64,000 bases of DNA from contig DASZTG010000022.1 in assembly GCA_035548375.1 (NCBI GenBank), forward strand, positions 1 to 64,000, in the 5' to 3' direction. The DNA is from JACQAP01 sp035548375. Its GTDB lineage: Bacteria > Pseudomonadota > Gammaproteobacteria > Burkholderiales > JACQAP01. The translations under genes and the position numbers were made by a program. Shown here piece by piece: positions 19,408-27,746 of this stretch. The notes under the pieces are model-generated. The model was not told where the DNA came from, ran no database searches, and saw only the letters and a program-made list of their open reading frames with translations. Numbering within the stretch: the stretch's first letter is position 1; every line of letters starts with the position of its first letter.

Positions 19408-19971
19408 ATGAATAGAATACTGGGGCTTTTCATTGCCCTGTCGTTGAGCACCGGCGCGTTCGCCGCCGATCCGCAGGTGGAGATCAAGACCAACCTGGGC
19501 GCGATCGTCGTCGAGCTGAACCCCGCCAAGGCACCGAAAACCGTGGAGAATTTCCTGCGGTACGTACGCGACGGCTTCTACGACAACGCCGTGTTCCATC
19601 GCGTCATCCCGGGCTTCATGATCCAGGGCGGCGGCTTCACCAAGGCGATGACGCAGAAGCCGACGCGCGATCCGGTTGCGCTGGAATCCAGCAACGGCCT
19701 GCAAAACGACAAAGGCACGATCGCGATGGCGCGCACGTCGAATCCGAACTCCGCGACCGCGCAATTCTTCATCAACGTGGCGGACAACGCCTTCCTGAAT
19801 TACCGCCCGGGAACGCCGGGCTACGCGGTATTCGGCAAGGTGGTAAAGGGCATGGACGTCGTCGACAAGATCGCGGCATTGCCGACGGGTCCCGGCGGGC
19901 CGTTCCCGCAGGACGTGCCGCAACAGCAGGTCGTCATCGAAAGCGCGAAGGTCCTGGAGGAAGCGAAATGA
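19408..19971 (+). CDS. ppiA: Periplasmic cyclophilin-type peptidyl-prolyl isomerase
   Basis: This 187-residue protein has a signal peptide (MNRILGLFIALSLSTGAFAA) followed by a complete cyclophilin domain: VEIKTNLGAIVVELNPAKAP, FYDNAVFHRVIPGFMIQGGG with the catalytic Arg in FHRVIPGFMIQ, then GTIAMARTSNPNSATAQFFI. It should speed proline isomerisation of exported proteins. Its stop overlaps the next gene, a leaderless cyclophilin, by ATGA. AAGGA lies eight bases before the ATG. Confidence 0.93.
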   Translation: MNRILGLFIALSLSTGAFAADPQVEIKTNLGAIVVELNPAKAPKTVENFLRYVRDGFYDNAVFHRVIPGFMIQGGGFTKAMTQKPTRDPVALESSNGLQNDKGTIAMARTSNPNSATAQFFINVADNAFLNYRPGTPGYAVFGKVVKGMDVVDKIAALPTGPGGPFPQDVPQQQVVIESAKVLEEAK

Positions 19972-20465
19972 GCAAGGTCAAGATGCAGACGTCGATGGGC
20001 GACTTCGTCATAGAAGTCGACTCCGCGAAGGCGCCGGTCACGGCGGAGAACTTCCTGCAGTACGTACGCGACGGCTTCTACGACAACACCGTGTTCCACC
20101 GCGTCATCAACGGTTTCATGGTCCAGGGCGGCGGCTTCGAACCCGGCATGAAGCAGAAAACGACGCGGGAGCCGATCGAGAACGAGGCCGCAAACGGGCT
20201 GAAGAACGACGCCTACAGCGTTGCCATGGCGCGCACCTCGGATCCGCATTCCGCCACCGCGCAATTCTTCGTCAACGTCGTCAACAACAATTTCCTGAAT
20301 TTCCGCTCGGCGAGCCCGGATGGATTCGGCTATTGCGTATTCGGCACGGTGGTGGAAGGCCGCGATGTCGTGGACAAGATCAAGGCCGTGCAGACCGGCA
20401 GCCGCAATTTCCACCAGGACGTGCCGACGACGGACGTCGTGATCAAGAAAGCCGAAGTCGTGTGA
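19968..20465 (+). CDS. ppiB: Cytoplasmic cyclophilin-type peptidyl-prolyl isomerase
   Basis: It has 165 residues with no signal peptide and starts MSKVKMQTSMGDFVIEVDSA. The cyclophilin core FYDNTVFHRVINGFMVQGGG and YSVAMARTSDPHSATAQFFV is close to that of the preceding gene, so the pair looks like a duplication with one copy kept in the cytoplasm. The four-base ATGA overlap with ppiA and GTGA overlap with lpxH make one coupled unit. Confidence 0.94.
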   Translation: MSKVKMQTSMGDFVIEVDSAKAPVTAENFLQYVRDGFYDNTVFHRVINGFMVQGGGFEPGMKQKTTREPIENEAANGLKNDAYSVAMARTSDPHSATAQFFVNVVNNNFLNFRSASPDGFGYCVFGTVVEGRDVVDKIKAVQTGSRNFHQDVPTTDVVIKKAEVV

Positions 20466-21217
20466 GCCCGCCCGGCGGCACCGGCACCCGAGCTCCGCAT
20501 ACGCTGTTCATTTCGGACCTGCATCTCGCAGCCGATACGCCGGCCGCCAACGAAACGCTGCTGAGATTCCTGCGCAGCACGGCGCGCACCGCGGACGCTT
20601 TATACGTGCTGGGCGACCTGTTCGACTACTGGATCGGCGACGACACCCTGAAGCAGCCGTTTGAAGGCAAGATCGCGGGCGCCTTTCGCGAACTCGTCGA
20701 TTCAGGCGTTCCGGTCTACTTCATGCACGGCAACCGCGACTTCCTGATCGGCAGGCGCTTCGCGCGCGCGTCGGGCATGAAGCTCCTGCGCGATCCCACG
20801 CTGATCGACCTGTATGGCTCTGCGACCCTGCTGATGCATGGCGATACCCTTTGCACCGGCGACGTCGACTACCTGAAGTTCCGCAAGTACGCGCGCAATC
20901 CGGTCGCACAGTGGCTGTTCCTGCGCAAATCCCTGGCGAAGCGGCTGCAGATCGCGCACGACCTGCGCGGAAAAAGCGAGCACGCGAAAAGCGGCAAGGA
21001 CATGGCAATCATGGACGTGGCGCCGAAAGCCGTCGAGGACGAGTTACGCGCGCACAAGTATCCGCGCCTGATCCACGGCCACACGCATCGCCCCGCCCGG
21101 CACGAGCACACGGTCGACGGCCGCGTTTGCGAGCGCTGGGTGCTGGCGGACTGGTACGAGCACGGCTCCTACCTCGAATGCGATGCCAGGGGTTGCCGTC
21201 CCCAGCCCATGCCCTGA
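20462..21217 (+). CDS. lpxH: UDP-2,3-diacylglucosamine diphosphatase LpxH
   Basis: LpxH cleaves UDP-2,3-diacylglucosamine to lipid X in lipid A synthesis. I start it at the GTG overlapping the ppiB stop (GTGA); no later ATG precedes the first metal motif. It has 251 residues. Calcineurin-type metal motifs are LFISDLHLA (D19, H21), VLGDLFDYWIGDD, HGNRDFLIG, HGDTLCTGD and HGHTHRPARH. The gene shows that the organism makes lipid A through LpxH rather than LpxI. It is convergent with metZ with only 12 nt between stops and no clear terminator. Confidence 0.95.
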   Translation: MSPPGGTGTRAPHTLFISDLHLAADTPAANETLLRFLRSTARTADALYVLGDLFDYWIGDDTLKQPFEGKIAGAFRELVDSGVPVYFMHGNRDFLIGRRFARASGMKLLRDPTLIDLYGSATLLMHGDTLCTGDVDYLKFRKYARNPVAQWLFLRKSLAKRLQIAHDLRGKSEHAKSGKDMAIMDVAPKAVEDELRAHKYPRLIHGHTHRPARHEHTVDGRVCERWVLADWYEHGSYLECDARGCRPQPMP

Positions 21218-21229
21218 TCGGGGTTCCGC

Positions 21230-22411
21230 TCAGATTTTCGCCAGGCCGCGCGCGAGATCCGCACGAATGTCGGCGACCGCTTCCAGGCCCACCGCCACCC
21301 TCAGCAATCCTTCGCCGATGCCTGCCGCCTGGCGCACTTCGGGCGAGACACGCCCGTGTGTCGTGCTGGCCGGATGCGTGATCGTGGTCTTGGCGTCGCC
21401 GAGATTGGCGGTGATCGAAATCAGTTGCGTCGAATCGACGACTCGCCATGCCTCGTCGCGGCCGCCCTTGACGTCAAAGGACACGATGCCGCCGCCGCTT
21501 TTCTGCTGGCGCAAAGCGAGCGCGTGCTGCGGATGCGAAGGCAGTCCGGGATAGTAGACGCGCTCCACCTTGGGATGGCTTTCGAGCCACTCCGCCAGCT
21601 CAAGCGCGGATTGCGAATGCGCGCGCATGCGCAGGCTCAGCGTTTCGAGGCCCTTGAGGATGACCCAGGCGTTGAAAGCCGAAAGCGTCGGCCCCCCGCT
21701 GCGCAGGAAACCGTTCAGGCCCTCGAAGATGACATCGCGGCGCCCCAGGACCGCGCCGCCCAGCACGCGCCCTTGCCCGTCGAGATATTTGGTCGCGGAA
21801 TGGATGACGATGTCGGCGCCGAGTTCGAGCGGCTTCTGCAGGACCGGCGAGCAAAAACAGTTGTCGACGACGAGCAGAACGCCGCGGGCCCGCGCCACCT
21901 TGGCCAGCGCCGAAACATCGGAAATTTCCGTGAGCGGATTGGAAGGCGTCTCCAGGAACATCAGGCGCGTATTCGGACGAATCGCGCCTTCCCACGCTGC
22001 GACGTCGGTTGCGGAAACGAAAGTCGTCTCGACGCCGAAGCGCTTGAGGATGTTGCCGAACAGCTGCACCGTTGCGCCGAAAATACTGCGCGAAGCGACG
22101 ATGTGTTCCCCGGCTTTCATCAATCCCATGACACAGGCGAGGATCGCGGACATGCCGGACGCGGTGGCGAGACAGCATTCCGCGCCTTCCATCGCCGCCA
22201 GGCGCTCCTGCAGGGCCGCGACCGTGGGATTCGTGTAGCGCGAGTACACCATGCCGGCGTCTTCGCCGGAAAAACGCGCGGCGGCCTCGGCTGCATCCTT
22301 GAACACGAAGCTCGAGGTGAGGTACATCGCCTCGGAATGCTCGTTGAACTGGCTGCGGCGTATGCCGGCGCGGACTGCCAGCGTGTCCGGCTCGAGTTCG
22401 TCCCAACGCAT
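21230..22411 (-). CDS. metZ: O-succinylhomoserine sulfhydrylase
   Basis: MetZ uses sulfide to convert O-succinylhomoserine to homocysteine, the direct sulfhydrylation route to methionine. It has 393 residues of the Cys/Met PLP family. YSRYTNPTV at 56-64 binds PLP phosphate, and the Schiff-base lysine is K208 in IHSATKYLDGQGRVLGG. The start MRWDELEPDTLAVRAGIRRS and the truA-to-metZ gene order fit MetZ better than cystathionine gamma-synthase or MetY. Its leader contains a putative promoter, a candidate SAM-II riboswitch and an intrinsic terminator, so expression should fall when S-adenosylmethionine is plentiful. Confidence 0.93.
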   Translation of the reverse strand: MRWDELEPDTLAVRAGIRRSQFNEHSEAMYLTSSFVFKDAAEAAARFSGEDAGMVYSRYTNPTVAALQERLAAMEGAECCLATASGMSAILACVMGLMKAGEHIVASRSIFGATVQLFGNILKRFGVETTFVSATDVAAWEGAIRPNTRLMFLETPSNPLTEISDVSALAKVARARGVLLVVDNCFCSPVLQKPLELGADIVIHSATKYLDGQGRVLGGAVLGRRDVIFEGLNGFLRSGGPTLSAFNAWVILKGLETLSLRMRAHSQSALELAEWLESHPKVERVYYPGLPSHPQHALALRQQKSGGGIVSFDVKGGRDEAWRVVDSTQLISITANLGDAKTTITHPASTTHGRVSPEVRQAAGIGEGLLRVAVGLEAVADIRADLARGLAKI

Positions 22412-22453
22412 GATCGATTCCCGTGATTCGCTTCCGGCGGGCGCGAAAGCGCA

Positions 22454-22486
22454 ATTAAAAAACCCGCATGGCTTGCCAAGCGGGTT
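22454..22486 (-). terminator. Intrinsic terminator between SAM-II aptamer and metZ
   Basis: On the minus strand AACCCGC and GCGGGTT enclose an inner TGGC/GCCA stem after an A-A mismatch, followed by TTTTTTAAT. It lies 13 nt after the aptamer and 42 nt before the metZ ATG, which is the position of an expression platform acting by premature termination. Confidence 0.85.
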
Positions 22487-22499
22487 CGGGATTCCGACA

Positions 22500-22552
22500 C
22501 GCTTTAGCAGTATTTATTACGCGCCCGCAAGCTGTTCTCAAATCGGCGCGAC
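22500..22552 (-). ncRNA. SAM-II riboswitch aptamer upstream of metZ
   Basis: Read on the minus strand, TCGCGCCGATTTGAGAACAG is followed by CTTGC, then GGGCGCGTAATAAATACTGC, then TAAAGC. This tracks the SAM-II consensus: P1 (CGCGCC at 22550-22545 with GGCGCG at 22525-22520), the GATTT element, TTGC, CGTRATAAAT and the terminal GCTAAA. A candidate pseudoknot pairs GCTT (22532-22529) with AAGC (22504-22501). Location before a methionine gene agrees. SAM-II is best known from Alphaproteobacteria. Confidence 0.85.
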
Positions 22553-22558
22553 GTGCGT

Positions 22559-22587
22559 AAATTAACTCCGGCTCATGCGGCTGTCAA
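22559..22587 (-). promoter_or_regulatory. Putative metZ promoter
   Basis: A perfect TTGACA at 22587-22582 is followed after 17 nt by TAATTT at 22564-22559. A start near 22552 would begin transcription at the first base of the aptamer. The -35 is embedded in a hairpin (CCGGCTC with GAGCCGG) that could also serve as a purF terminator. Confidence 0.5.
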
Positions 22588-22613
22588 CCGCGAGCCGGGT
22601 CGTCAGGCATGCA

Positions 22614-24134
22614 TCATTCCGTGGTGGCGAGGTTCAGGTCGAGCTGCGTGACACTGGTTTCGGGGCCGTTGAGCCTGCCATCGTTGCGCTCGGCCTCGAC
22701 CCCGGCGAGATATTCCGGCGTGATGTCGCCGGTGACGTAGACGCCGTTGAAGCAGGACGTCTCGAAGCCGGGCACGGCGGGGTTCACCGACTTGACGTCC
22801 TTCACCAGGGCATCCAGATCCTGGTAGATCAGCCGGTCGGCACCGATCTCGCGGGCGATTTCGTCATCGCTGCGCCCCGTGGCGATCAACTCGCGTGAGG
22901 TCGGCATGTCTATCCCGTATACATTGGGGTAGCGCACCGGCGGCGCGGCGGACGCGAAATACACCTTGCGCGCGCCGGCATCCCGCGCCATCTGCACGAT
23001 TTCGCGGCTCGTGGTCCCGCGCACGATGGAATCGTCCACGAGCAGCACGTTCTTGTCCTTGAACTCCATGCCGATCGCGTTGAGCTTGTGGCGCACGGAT
23101 TTCTTGCGCACTTCCTGGCCCGGCATGATGAAGGTGCGGCCGATGTAGCGATTCTTGATGAAGCCCTCGCGGTAGGGCTTCCCGAGTTTCTCCGCGAGCT
23201 CCATGGCGGAAGGCCGGCTCGAATCCGGAATCGGGATCACGACGTCGATTTCCAGGTCGCTGTGATCGCGCCGGATTTTCTCGGCGAGGCTCGTGCCCAT
23301 GCGCATGCGCGTCTCGTAGACGGAGATGCCGTCGATGACCGAATCCGGACGCGCCAGGTAGACGAATTCGAAAATACAGGGATTGAGCTGCGGGGCGGCC
23401 GCGCATTGGCGGCTGTAGAAGCTGCCCTCGAAATCGATGAAGATCGCCTCGCCCGGCGCGACATCGCGCACCCGCTCGAAGCCCAGCGTATCGAGCGCGA
23501 CGCTTTCGGACGCGATCATGTATTCCGCGCTGTCGCCGCTCTTCGCCATGCCCACGACCAGCGGCCGGATGCCGAACGGATCGCGGAACGCGAGCAGGCC
23601 GTAGCCCGCGATCATCGCCACGACGGCGTAGGCGCCCCGGCACCTGCGATGCACGCCGGAGACGGCCTGGAAAATGGTCGGCGGATCGAGCTGGTAGCCC
23701 TTGGCCGCTTCCTGCAGCTCGTGCGCCAGGACGTTCAGCAACACTTCGGAATCGGAATTGGTATTCACGTGGCGCAAGTCCTGACGGAACATCTCGCGCT
23801 TGAGTTGCTCGGAGTTGGTGAGGTTGCCGTTGTGGCCGAGCACGATGCCGAAGGGTGAATTGACGTAGAGCGGCTGCGCTTCGGCGAAGGAGGTGGCAGA
23901 ACCTGCCGTGGGGTAGCGGCAATGGGCAATGCCCATGTTGCCGCCGAGCTGGCGCATGTCGCGCGTGCGGAACACGTCGCGAACCAGGCCCCCGCCCTTG
24001 TGCATGTGGAAGCGACTGCCGTCGGCGGTGACGATGCCGGCGGCGTCCTGGCCCCTGTGCTGGAGCACCAGCAGCCCGTCGTACAGCAGCTGGTTGACCG
24101 GAGTTTTGGCGACGACGCCGAGGATTCCACACAT
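22614..24134 (-). CDS. purF: Amidophosphoribosyltransferase
   Basis: PurF makes phosphoribosylamine from PRPP and glutamine, the first step of purine synthesis. It has 506 residues (E. coli 505). The N-terminal nucleophile is Cys2 in MCGILGVVAKTPVNQLLYDG, with no propeptide. The Ntn glutaminase half includes LGHNGNLTNSEQLKREMF. The phosphoribosyltransferase half has the PRPP loop NVLLVDDSIVRGTTSREIV. It follows cvpA by 61 nt, as in many proteobacteria, and ends the truA-to-purF array before the separately controlled metZ. Confidence 0.98.
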   Translation of the reverse strand: MCGILGVVAKTPVNQLLYDGLLVLQHRGQDAAGIVTADGSRFHMHKGGGLVRDVFRTRDMRQLGGNMGIAHCRYPTAGSATSFAEAQPLYVNSPFGIVLGHNGNLTNSEQLKREMFRQDLRHVNTNSDSEVLLNVLAHELQEAAKGYQLDPPTIFQAVSGVHRRCRGAYAVVAMIAGYGLLAFRDPFGIRPLVVGMAKSGDSAEYMIASESVALDTLGFERVRDVAPGEAIFIDFEGSFYSRQCAAAPQLNPCIFEFVYLARPDSVIDGISVYETRMRMGTSLAEKIRRDHSDLEIDVVIPIPDSSRPSAMELAEKLGKPYREGFIKNRYIGRTFIMPGQEVRKKSVRHKLNAIGMEFKDKNVLLVDDSIVRGTTSREIVQMARDAGARKVYFASAAPPVRYPNVYGIDMPTSRELIATGRSDDEIAREIGADRLIYQDLDALVKDVKSVNPAVPGFETSCFNGVYVTGDITPEYLAGVEAERNDGRLNGPETSVTQLDLNLATTE

Positions 24135-24195
24135 GGCTAGTTCTCCATACCCGGTTGTGCCGGCCCGGCAGCCGGCTCACACGCAAAAGTATAAG

Positions 24196-24687
24196 TCATT
24201 CGAAGCTCACCCGCCGCGCCACGTCGTCCGGCAACCAGGACCTGGCGATCAACGCCAGCTTCTCCAGCGGCCTCGAGAACAGCGCGTTTCGCCAATAAAC
24301 TTCGCGCGGCTCGGAAGTCATGCCGCCGACCAGCACGAGAATCACGACGATCAGCAATCCGCGCAGCAATCCGAATACGGCACCGAGCATGCGATCCGAT
24401 GCGGTGAGCCCCGCCGCCTTGACCAGCCGGGCCGCCAGCATGGTTAACAGGCTCAGCACGAACACGCATACCAGCATGATGGCGATGAACGCTATCGCCG
24501 TTCGCAACCCCTGGTGGGTCAGCGATGCGGGCAGCCAACCTGCGACCACGCCCGAGAACGTCCTGGCGATCCAGAATGCCGCGATCCACGACAGCAGCGC
24601 CAAAACCTCACGCACCAGCCCGCGCCAGATGCTGAACCCCACCGAGACCACAACGACAATTACCACGATGAGGTCGAATGACGTCAT
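24196..24687 (-). CDS. cvpA: CvpA family inner membrane protein
   Basis: This 163-residue protein begins MTSFDLIVVIVVVVSVGFSI and has four hydrophobic segments (about 5-22, 26-45, 62-85 and 100-122), typical of CvpA, named for its effect on colicin V production. The conserved RGLVREVLALLSWIAAFWIA occurs after the first segment. It stands between the SPOR gene and purF, the canonical position. Its biochemical function is not known; envelope homeostasis has been suggested in enterobacteria. Confidence 0.9.
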   Translation of the reverse strand: MTSFDLIVVIVVVVSVGFSIWRGLVREVLALLSWIAAFWIARTFSGVVAGWLPASLTHQGLRTAIAFIAIMLVCVFVLSLLTMLAARLVKAAGLTASDRMLGAVFGLLRGLLIVVILVLVGGMTSEPREVYWRNALFSRPLEKLALIARSWLPDDVARRVSFE

Positions 24688-24780
24688 CTGTCGCGATGCG
24701 TGCTGTCCGGCACCCGGTAGATCAGGCTCGACGGCGACGAATTCAAGGACCGGTTCGACATCGGCGCGGGAATCCGGCCC

Positions 24781-25494
24781 CTAGTCGCGCCTGACGACCG
24801 CGGCATCGCCGATGATCAGCTTCATGGACTTCAGCCGGTCGCGCGCCTTTTCGGCTGCATCCCGCGTGGCGTAGGGACCGACGCGTACGCGCGTGCGGTC
24901 GCCAGTGGGATTTTTCACCAGTTCGGTATACGCCTTGAACTTGTTGTCCTGCAGTTTTTTCTGCAGGGCTTTCGCGTTGGCCGCGCTCGAGAATGCGCCC
25001 AATTGCACGACGAAGGCGTCGTCGCCAGCGGGCTTCGCCGCGGCGGCGGCAGGCTTTGCTTCCCGCTTGGATGCCGGCTTCGCGGCCTGCCTGGATTCCG
25101 GCTTCGTCTTAACCGCGGCTTCCTGCCTGGCCGGCTCGACCGCGGGAACGGATCCATTGGCTTCGGCTGGCTTCGCTTCGACCGCAGGTGCCGGCGTTGC
25201 CGGTGCGCCATCCGGCATGCCGGCGATATGGGGCGTCGACGGTTGCGCATTGCTCGTCGAAGCCGGCGCAGTGGATTGCGTGTCGACCGGCGGAGCGGGG
25301 AGCTGCGAGGACGATTCCGTCTTCGGGATCGGCGGAATGGTGATGGAGACGTCCTGGTTGAGCGGCTTGGGTTCGCTGTCGAGGACCATCGGCAGGAAGA
25401 CGACGATCAGCAGGACCAGGGCCAATGCCCCGACCAGCCGCCTGCGCGCGCGTTTCTTGAGCTGAAGCTCTTCGTCGCTAATTGCTTTCGACAT
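24781..25494 (-). CDS. dedD: DedD-like SPOR-domain cell division protein
   Basis: The protein has 237 residues with a short cytoplasmic N-terminus (MSKAISDEELQLKKRARRRL), one membrane segment (about 21-38, GALALVLLIVVFLPMVLD), a long Pro/Ala/Lys-rich periplasmic linker and a C-terminal SPOR domain (about 162-235: FVVQLGAFSSAANAKALQKK ... TRVRVGPYATRDAAEKARDR). SPOR domains bind denuded septal glycan strands. Its position between folC and cvpA is that of DedD in E. coli, so a role in division is likely. Symbol given on synteny and architecture. Confidence 0.85.
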   Translation of the reverse strand: MSKAISDEELQLKKRARRRLVGALALVLLIVVFLPMVLDSEPKPLNQDVSITIPPIPKTESSSQLPAPPVDTQSTAPASTSNAQPSTPHIAGMPDGAPATPAPAVEAKPAEANGSVPAVEPARQEAAVKTKPESRQAAKPASKREAKPAAAAAKPAGDDAFVVQLGAFSSAANAKALQKKLQDNKFKAYTELVKNPTGDRTRVRVGPYATRDAAEKARDRLKSMKLIIGDAAVVRRD

Positions 25495-25518
25495 GTAGTC
25501 CGCAGGAGGGCGCCGTGC

Positions 25519-26781
25519 TCATTGCCGGGCCAGCATGGCCGCTCCTACCGTGAAAAAGGAACCGAAGACCAAAATTTTATCATCTTGCCCCGCCGACTTG
25601 ATCGCGCTTCGATAGGCGTCAGCAGGCGTATCGAAATGCGCGACCGCGCCGCGTGCCCCAACGTTTGCCAGTGCGCGCCCGATGCGGGATGCATCCGCGC
25701 CGCGTGTTCCTGGCAGCGCGGCGACCATCCATTCGTCGACCTCGTCCTTCAGGGCGCCGGCAACACCCTCGATGTCCTTGTCCTTGAGCATCGCGAATAC
25801 CGCGATGACGCGCCCCCCTTTCGGCAACGCGCGCAGGCTGTCCGCGAGGCCGCGCGCCGCATGCGGGTTATGCCCCACGTCCAGGATGATCATGGGCCGC
25901 CCCGGCAGCACCTGGAAGCGGCCGGGCAGGTCGACCTCGACGAGGCCGCGCCGGATGGCTCCCATGTCGACAGGCAATTTGTCTCGGGACTGTTCCAGCG
26001 CGCATAGCACCGTCGCGGCATTCGCGAGCTGGTAGCTACCGCGCAACGCGGGATGGGGCAATCCGGCACGCCTGCCGAACGCGCTCCAGTACTGCCAGTC
26101 GTCGCGCGCGGCAACATATCCATAGTCGCGCGACCTCAGCAGGAGCGGAGCGGCGATTTCCGCCGCGCGTTTGACCAATGATTCGGGCGGATCGTCGTCG
26201 CCGCAAACGGCGGGTATGCCGGTTCGGAAAATACCCGCCTTCTCCCGGCCGATGCTTTCGCGATCCGGTCCGAGATATTCCATGTGGTCGAAATCGATCG
26301 TGGTCACGACCGTGCAATCGGCGTCGAACACGTTGACCGCGTCGAGGCGTCCGCCCAGGCCGACCTCGAGGACGGCGACTTCGACTTCCTGACGGATGAA
26401 GATTTCCATCGCCGCCAGCGTGCCGAACTCGAAATAGGTCAGCGAGTCCGGCGCACGCACCTCTTCCACGCGCGCGAAAGCATCGACCAACACGGCATCG
26501 TCGACCTCGCGTCGCGCGATGCGCACGCGCTCGTTATACCGCAGCAGATGCGGCGACGAATACGAGCCGACCCGATAGCCGGCGCAGGACAGGATGGCCT
26601 CCAGCATCGCGCATACCGAACCCTTGCCGTTGGTACCGCCGACCGTGATCACCGGAAAGGCGGGCGCGAGGCCGAGGCGATCGCGCACGCGCGAGACCCG
26701 CTCCAGCCCCATGTCGATGGCGGAGGGATGGATGCGTTCGAGGTAGGCGAGCCAATCGGAAAGCGACTGCGGCAACGTCAA
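25519..26781 (-). CDS. folC: Bifunctional folylpolyglutamate/dihydrofolate synthase
   Basis: FolC joins glutamate to dihydropteroate and extends polyglutamate tails on folates. It has 420 residues (E. coli 422). The Mur-ligase-type P-loop is VITVGGTNGKGSVCAMLEAI (near 45-64), followed by SYSSPHLLRYNERVRI, YFEFGTLAAMEIF, EVGLGGRLDAVNVFDAD and LDVGHNPHAARGLADSLRAL in the C-terminal domain. Gene order accD-folC-dedD is conserved; gaps of 44 and 24 nt suggest one operon. Confidence 0.96.
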   Translation of the reverse strand: MTLPQSLSDWLAYLERIHPSAIDMGLERVSRVRDRLGLAPAFPVITVGGTNGKGSVCAMLEAILSCAGYRVGSYSSPHLLRYNERVRIARREVDDAVLVDAFARVEEVRAPDSLTYFEFGTLAAMEIFIRQEVEVAVLEVGLGGRLDAVNVFDADCTVVTTIDFDHMEYLGPDRESIGREKAGIFRTGIPAVCGDDDPPESLVKRAAEIAAPLLLRSRDYGYVAARDDWQYWSAFGRRAGLPHPALRGSYQLANAATVLCALEQSRDKLPVDMGAIRRGLVEVDLPGRFQVLPGRPMIILDVGHNPHAARGLADSLRALPKGGRVIAVFAMLKDKDIEGVAGALKDEVDEWMVAALPGTRGADASRIGRALANVGARGAVAHFDTPADAYRSAIKSAGQDDKILVFGSFFTVGAAMLARQ

Positions 26782-26825
26782 TGGTCCGGATCCCTTCGAA
26801 GCGCGGCGGCGCCGCGAAAATCAGG

Positions 26826-27689
26826 TCACGCCGCGGGGGCGCGCATCAAGAGCGTGATCAGGCCCACCAGCTTGTCGCGCATTTGCCGGCGGTCCACGAT
26901 CATGTCGATCGCGCCATGCTCGAGCAGGAACTCGGCGCGCTGGAATCCTTCCGGCAGGGTCTGGCGAACCGTCTGCTCGATCACCCGGGGACCGGCGAAA
27001 CCAATCAGGGCGTTCGGCTCGGCGATGACGACATCGCCCAGGAAGGCGAAGCTCGCCGACACGCCGCCCATGGTCGGATCCGTCAACACGGAGATGAACG
27101 GCAGTCGCGCGCGCGCGAGCTGCGTCAGCGCGGCGGTCGTTTTCGACATTTGCATCAGCGACATCAACCCTTCCTGCATGCGCGCGCCGCCGCTCGCGGT
27201 AAAGCAGACGAAAGGCAGGTTCTGCTCGCAGCAGCTCTGCACGCCGCGCACGAAACGCTCGCCGACCACGGAGCCCATCGACCCGCCCAGGAAGCGGAAT
27301 TCGAACGCGGCGACGATCAGCGGAACGTTCTTGATAGAGCCCTGCATGACCACGAGCGCGTCGTCTTCCTCCGTCTCCGTCTTGGCCTGCTCGAGGCGCT
27401 CGGTGTAGCGCTTGCTGTCGACGAACTTCAGGAAATCGACCGGCTCGACTTCGGCGCCGATCTCGAACTGGCCTTCCGCGTCGAGCGTGAGATCGATGCG
27501 CTCGCGCGCGGTCAGCCGGTTGTGGTGCCCGCACTTCGGGCAGACGTTGAGGTTCTTGTCGAGGTCGGCGCGATAGAGCACCGTTTCGCAGACCTCGCAT
27601 TTGCTCCAGAGGCCCTCGGGAACCGCCTTCTTGACCGCGCCGGCGCTGCGTTTGATCTTCGGCGGAAGCAGTTTCTGCAACCAGCTCAT
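26826..27689 (-). CDS. accD: Acetyl-CoA carboxylase carboxyltransferase beta subunit
   Basis: AccD with AccA transfers the carboxyl group from biotin to acetyl-CoA to give malonyl-CoA. It has 287 residues. The N-terminal zinc ribbon has C31, C34, C50 and C53 (CEVCETVLYRADLDKNLNVC then PKC). The crotonase-like core includes ASGGARMQEGLMSLMQMSKT and DPTMGGVSASFAFLGDVVIA. It follows trpA by 57 nt, a placement shared by Pseudomonas and betaproteobacteria. Confidence 0.97.
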   Translation of the reverse strand: MSWLQKLLPPKIKRSAGAVKKAVPEGLWSKCEVCETVLYRADLDKNLNVCPKCGHHNRLTARERIDLTLDAEGQFEIGAEVEPVDFLKFVDSKRYTERLEQAKTETEEDDALVVMQGSIKNVPLIVAAFEFRFLGGSMGSVVGERFVRGVQSCCEQNLPFVCFTASGGARMQEGLMSLMQMSKTTAALTQLARARLPFISVLTDPTMGGVSASFAFLGDVVIAEPNALIGFAGPRVIEQTVRQTLPEGFQRAEFLLEHGAIDMIVDRRQMRDKLVGLITLLMRAPAA

Positions 27690-27746
27690 TCGCGTCCCCT
27701 CGTCATGCGCCGTGGCAGCGACGGAATTGCGGACCCGGTGCCAACG

